Positions 5,281-5,283 of a stretch of DNA of 5,283 nucleotides are shown here, in pieces. A program made the position numbers and the translations under genes. The DNA comes from Chloroflexota bacterium (GTDB lineage Bacteria; Chloroflexota; Dormibacteria; Dormibacterales; Dormibacteraceae): NCBI GenBank assembly GCA_005880175.1, contig VBJR01000330.1:2858-8140 (forward strand). The letters run 5' to 3'. Under the pieces are notes generated by a model. The model had not been told where the DNA came from. It saw only the letters and a program-made list of their open reading frames with translations, and did not search any database. The first letter of the stretch is position 1; each line of letters begins with the position of its first letter.

Positions 5281-5283
5281 GCA

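Noticed and set aside
5154..5283. Plus-strand frame from GTG at 5154 running off the right edge
   Set aside because: Only 43 codons, Ser/Arg/Gly-rich, no clear ribosome site beyond GAG; minus-strand frames are equally open here, so coding cannot be supported.
5132..5283. Minus-strand frame ending at TAG 12 nt before the ParB-like start, as the tail of an upstream operon gene
   Set aside because: About 50 codons with no recognisable sequence. It is possible, but not distinguishable from chance openness in GC-rich DNA.
1..5283. CRISPR array, tRNA, rRNA or insertion-sequence ends
   Set aside because: No regularly spaced repeats, no tRNA-like arm pattern, no transposase motifs and no terminal inverted repeats with target duplications were found on reading through.

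Overview
The window looks like actinobacterial chromosome, most plausibly Streptomyces or a close relative. The basis is GC-rich intergenic DNA, GTG starts, TAnnnT-type -10 boxes, tight stop/start overlaps, and an HTH regulator with a long alpha-helical C-terminus of the type common in streptomycetes. The composition is uneven: the two minus-strand genes on the right use more A/T at third codon positions than a typical Streptomyces housekeeping gene, which fits an accessory region. Species cannot be read from this sequence.

Left part, plus strand. After the possible tail of an upstream gene (stop at 44-46) comes a leader of about 160 bp. It holds a near-perfect 11-bp direct repeat (45-55 and 81-91) and a perfect 16-bp palindrome (165-180). 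The leader precedes an XRE-like regulator with a TPR-like helical domain (211-1722). Its TAA stop overlaps by one base the ATG of a Gfo/Idh/MocA-family oxidoreductase (1722-2685). That second gene appears dead. It carries a frameshift near 1935, and a separate in-frame deletion has removed the segment that should contain the EKP catalytic lysine motif, with the junction lying in a repeated 'LMV' coding sequence.

Middle, 2686-2855. This is a gene-free stretch between converging transcription units. It contains an 8-bp perfect stem-loop (2701-2720) and a 14-bp palindrome followed by a short T-rich run (2749-2768), probably the terminators.

Right part, minus strand. A two-gene operon reads leftward. 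First comes a 459-residue protein with an N-terminal ParB/Srx-like domain (GNRR motif), a proline/arginine-rich linker and a helical C-terminal domain that may be HEPN-like (5119 to 3740). It is followed, with a TAG/GTG one-base overlap, by a D12-class (Dam-like) adenine-N6 DNA methyltransferase (3740 to 2856). A DNA methylase tightly coupled to a ParB-like/possible HEPN protein, with no recognisable restriction endonuclease in view, is the most interesting element here. It could be a compact DNA-modification or anti-phage module, but that function is inferred, not shown. The last 160 bp hold the probable promoter of this operon and two inverted repeats, with no gene that can be supported.
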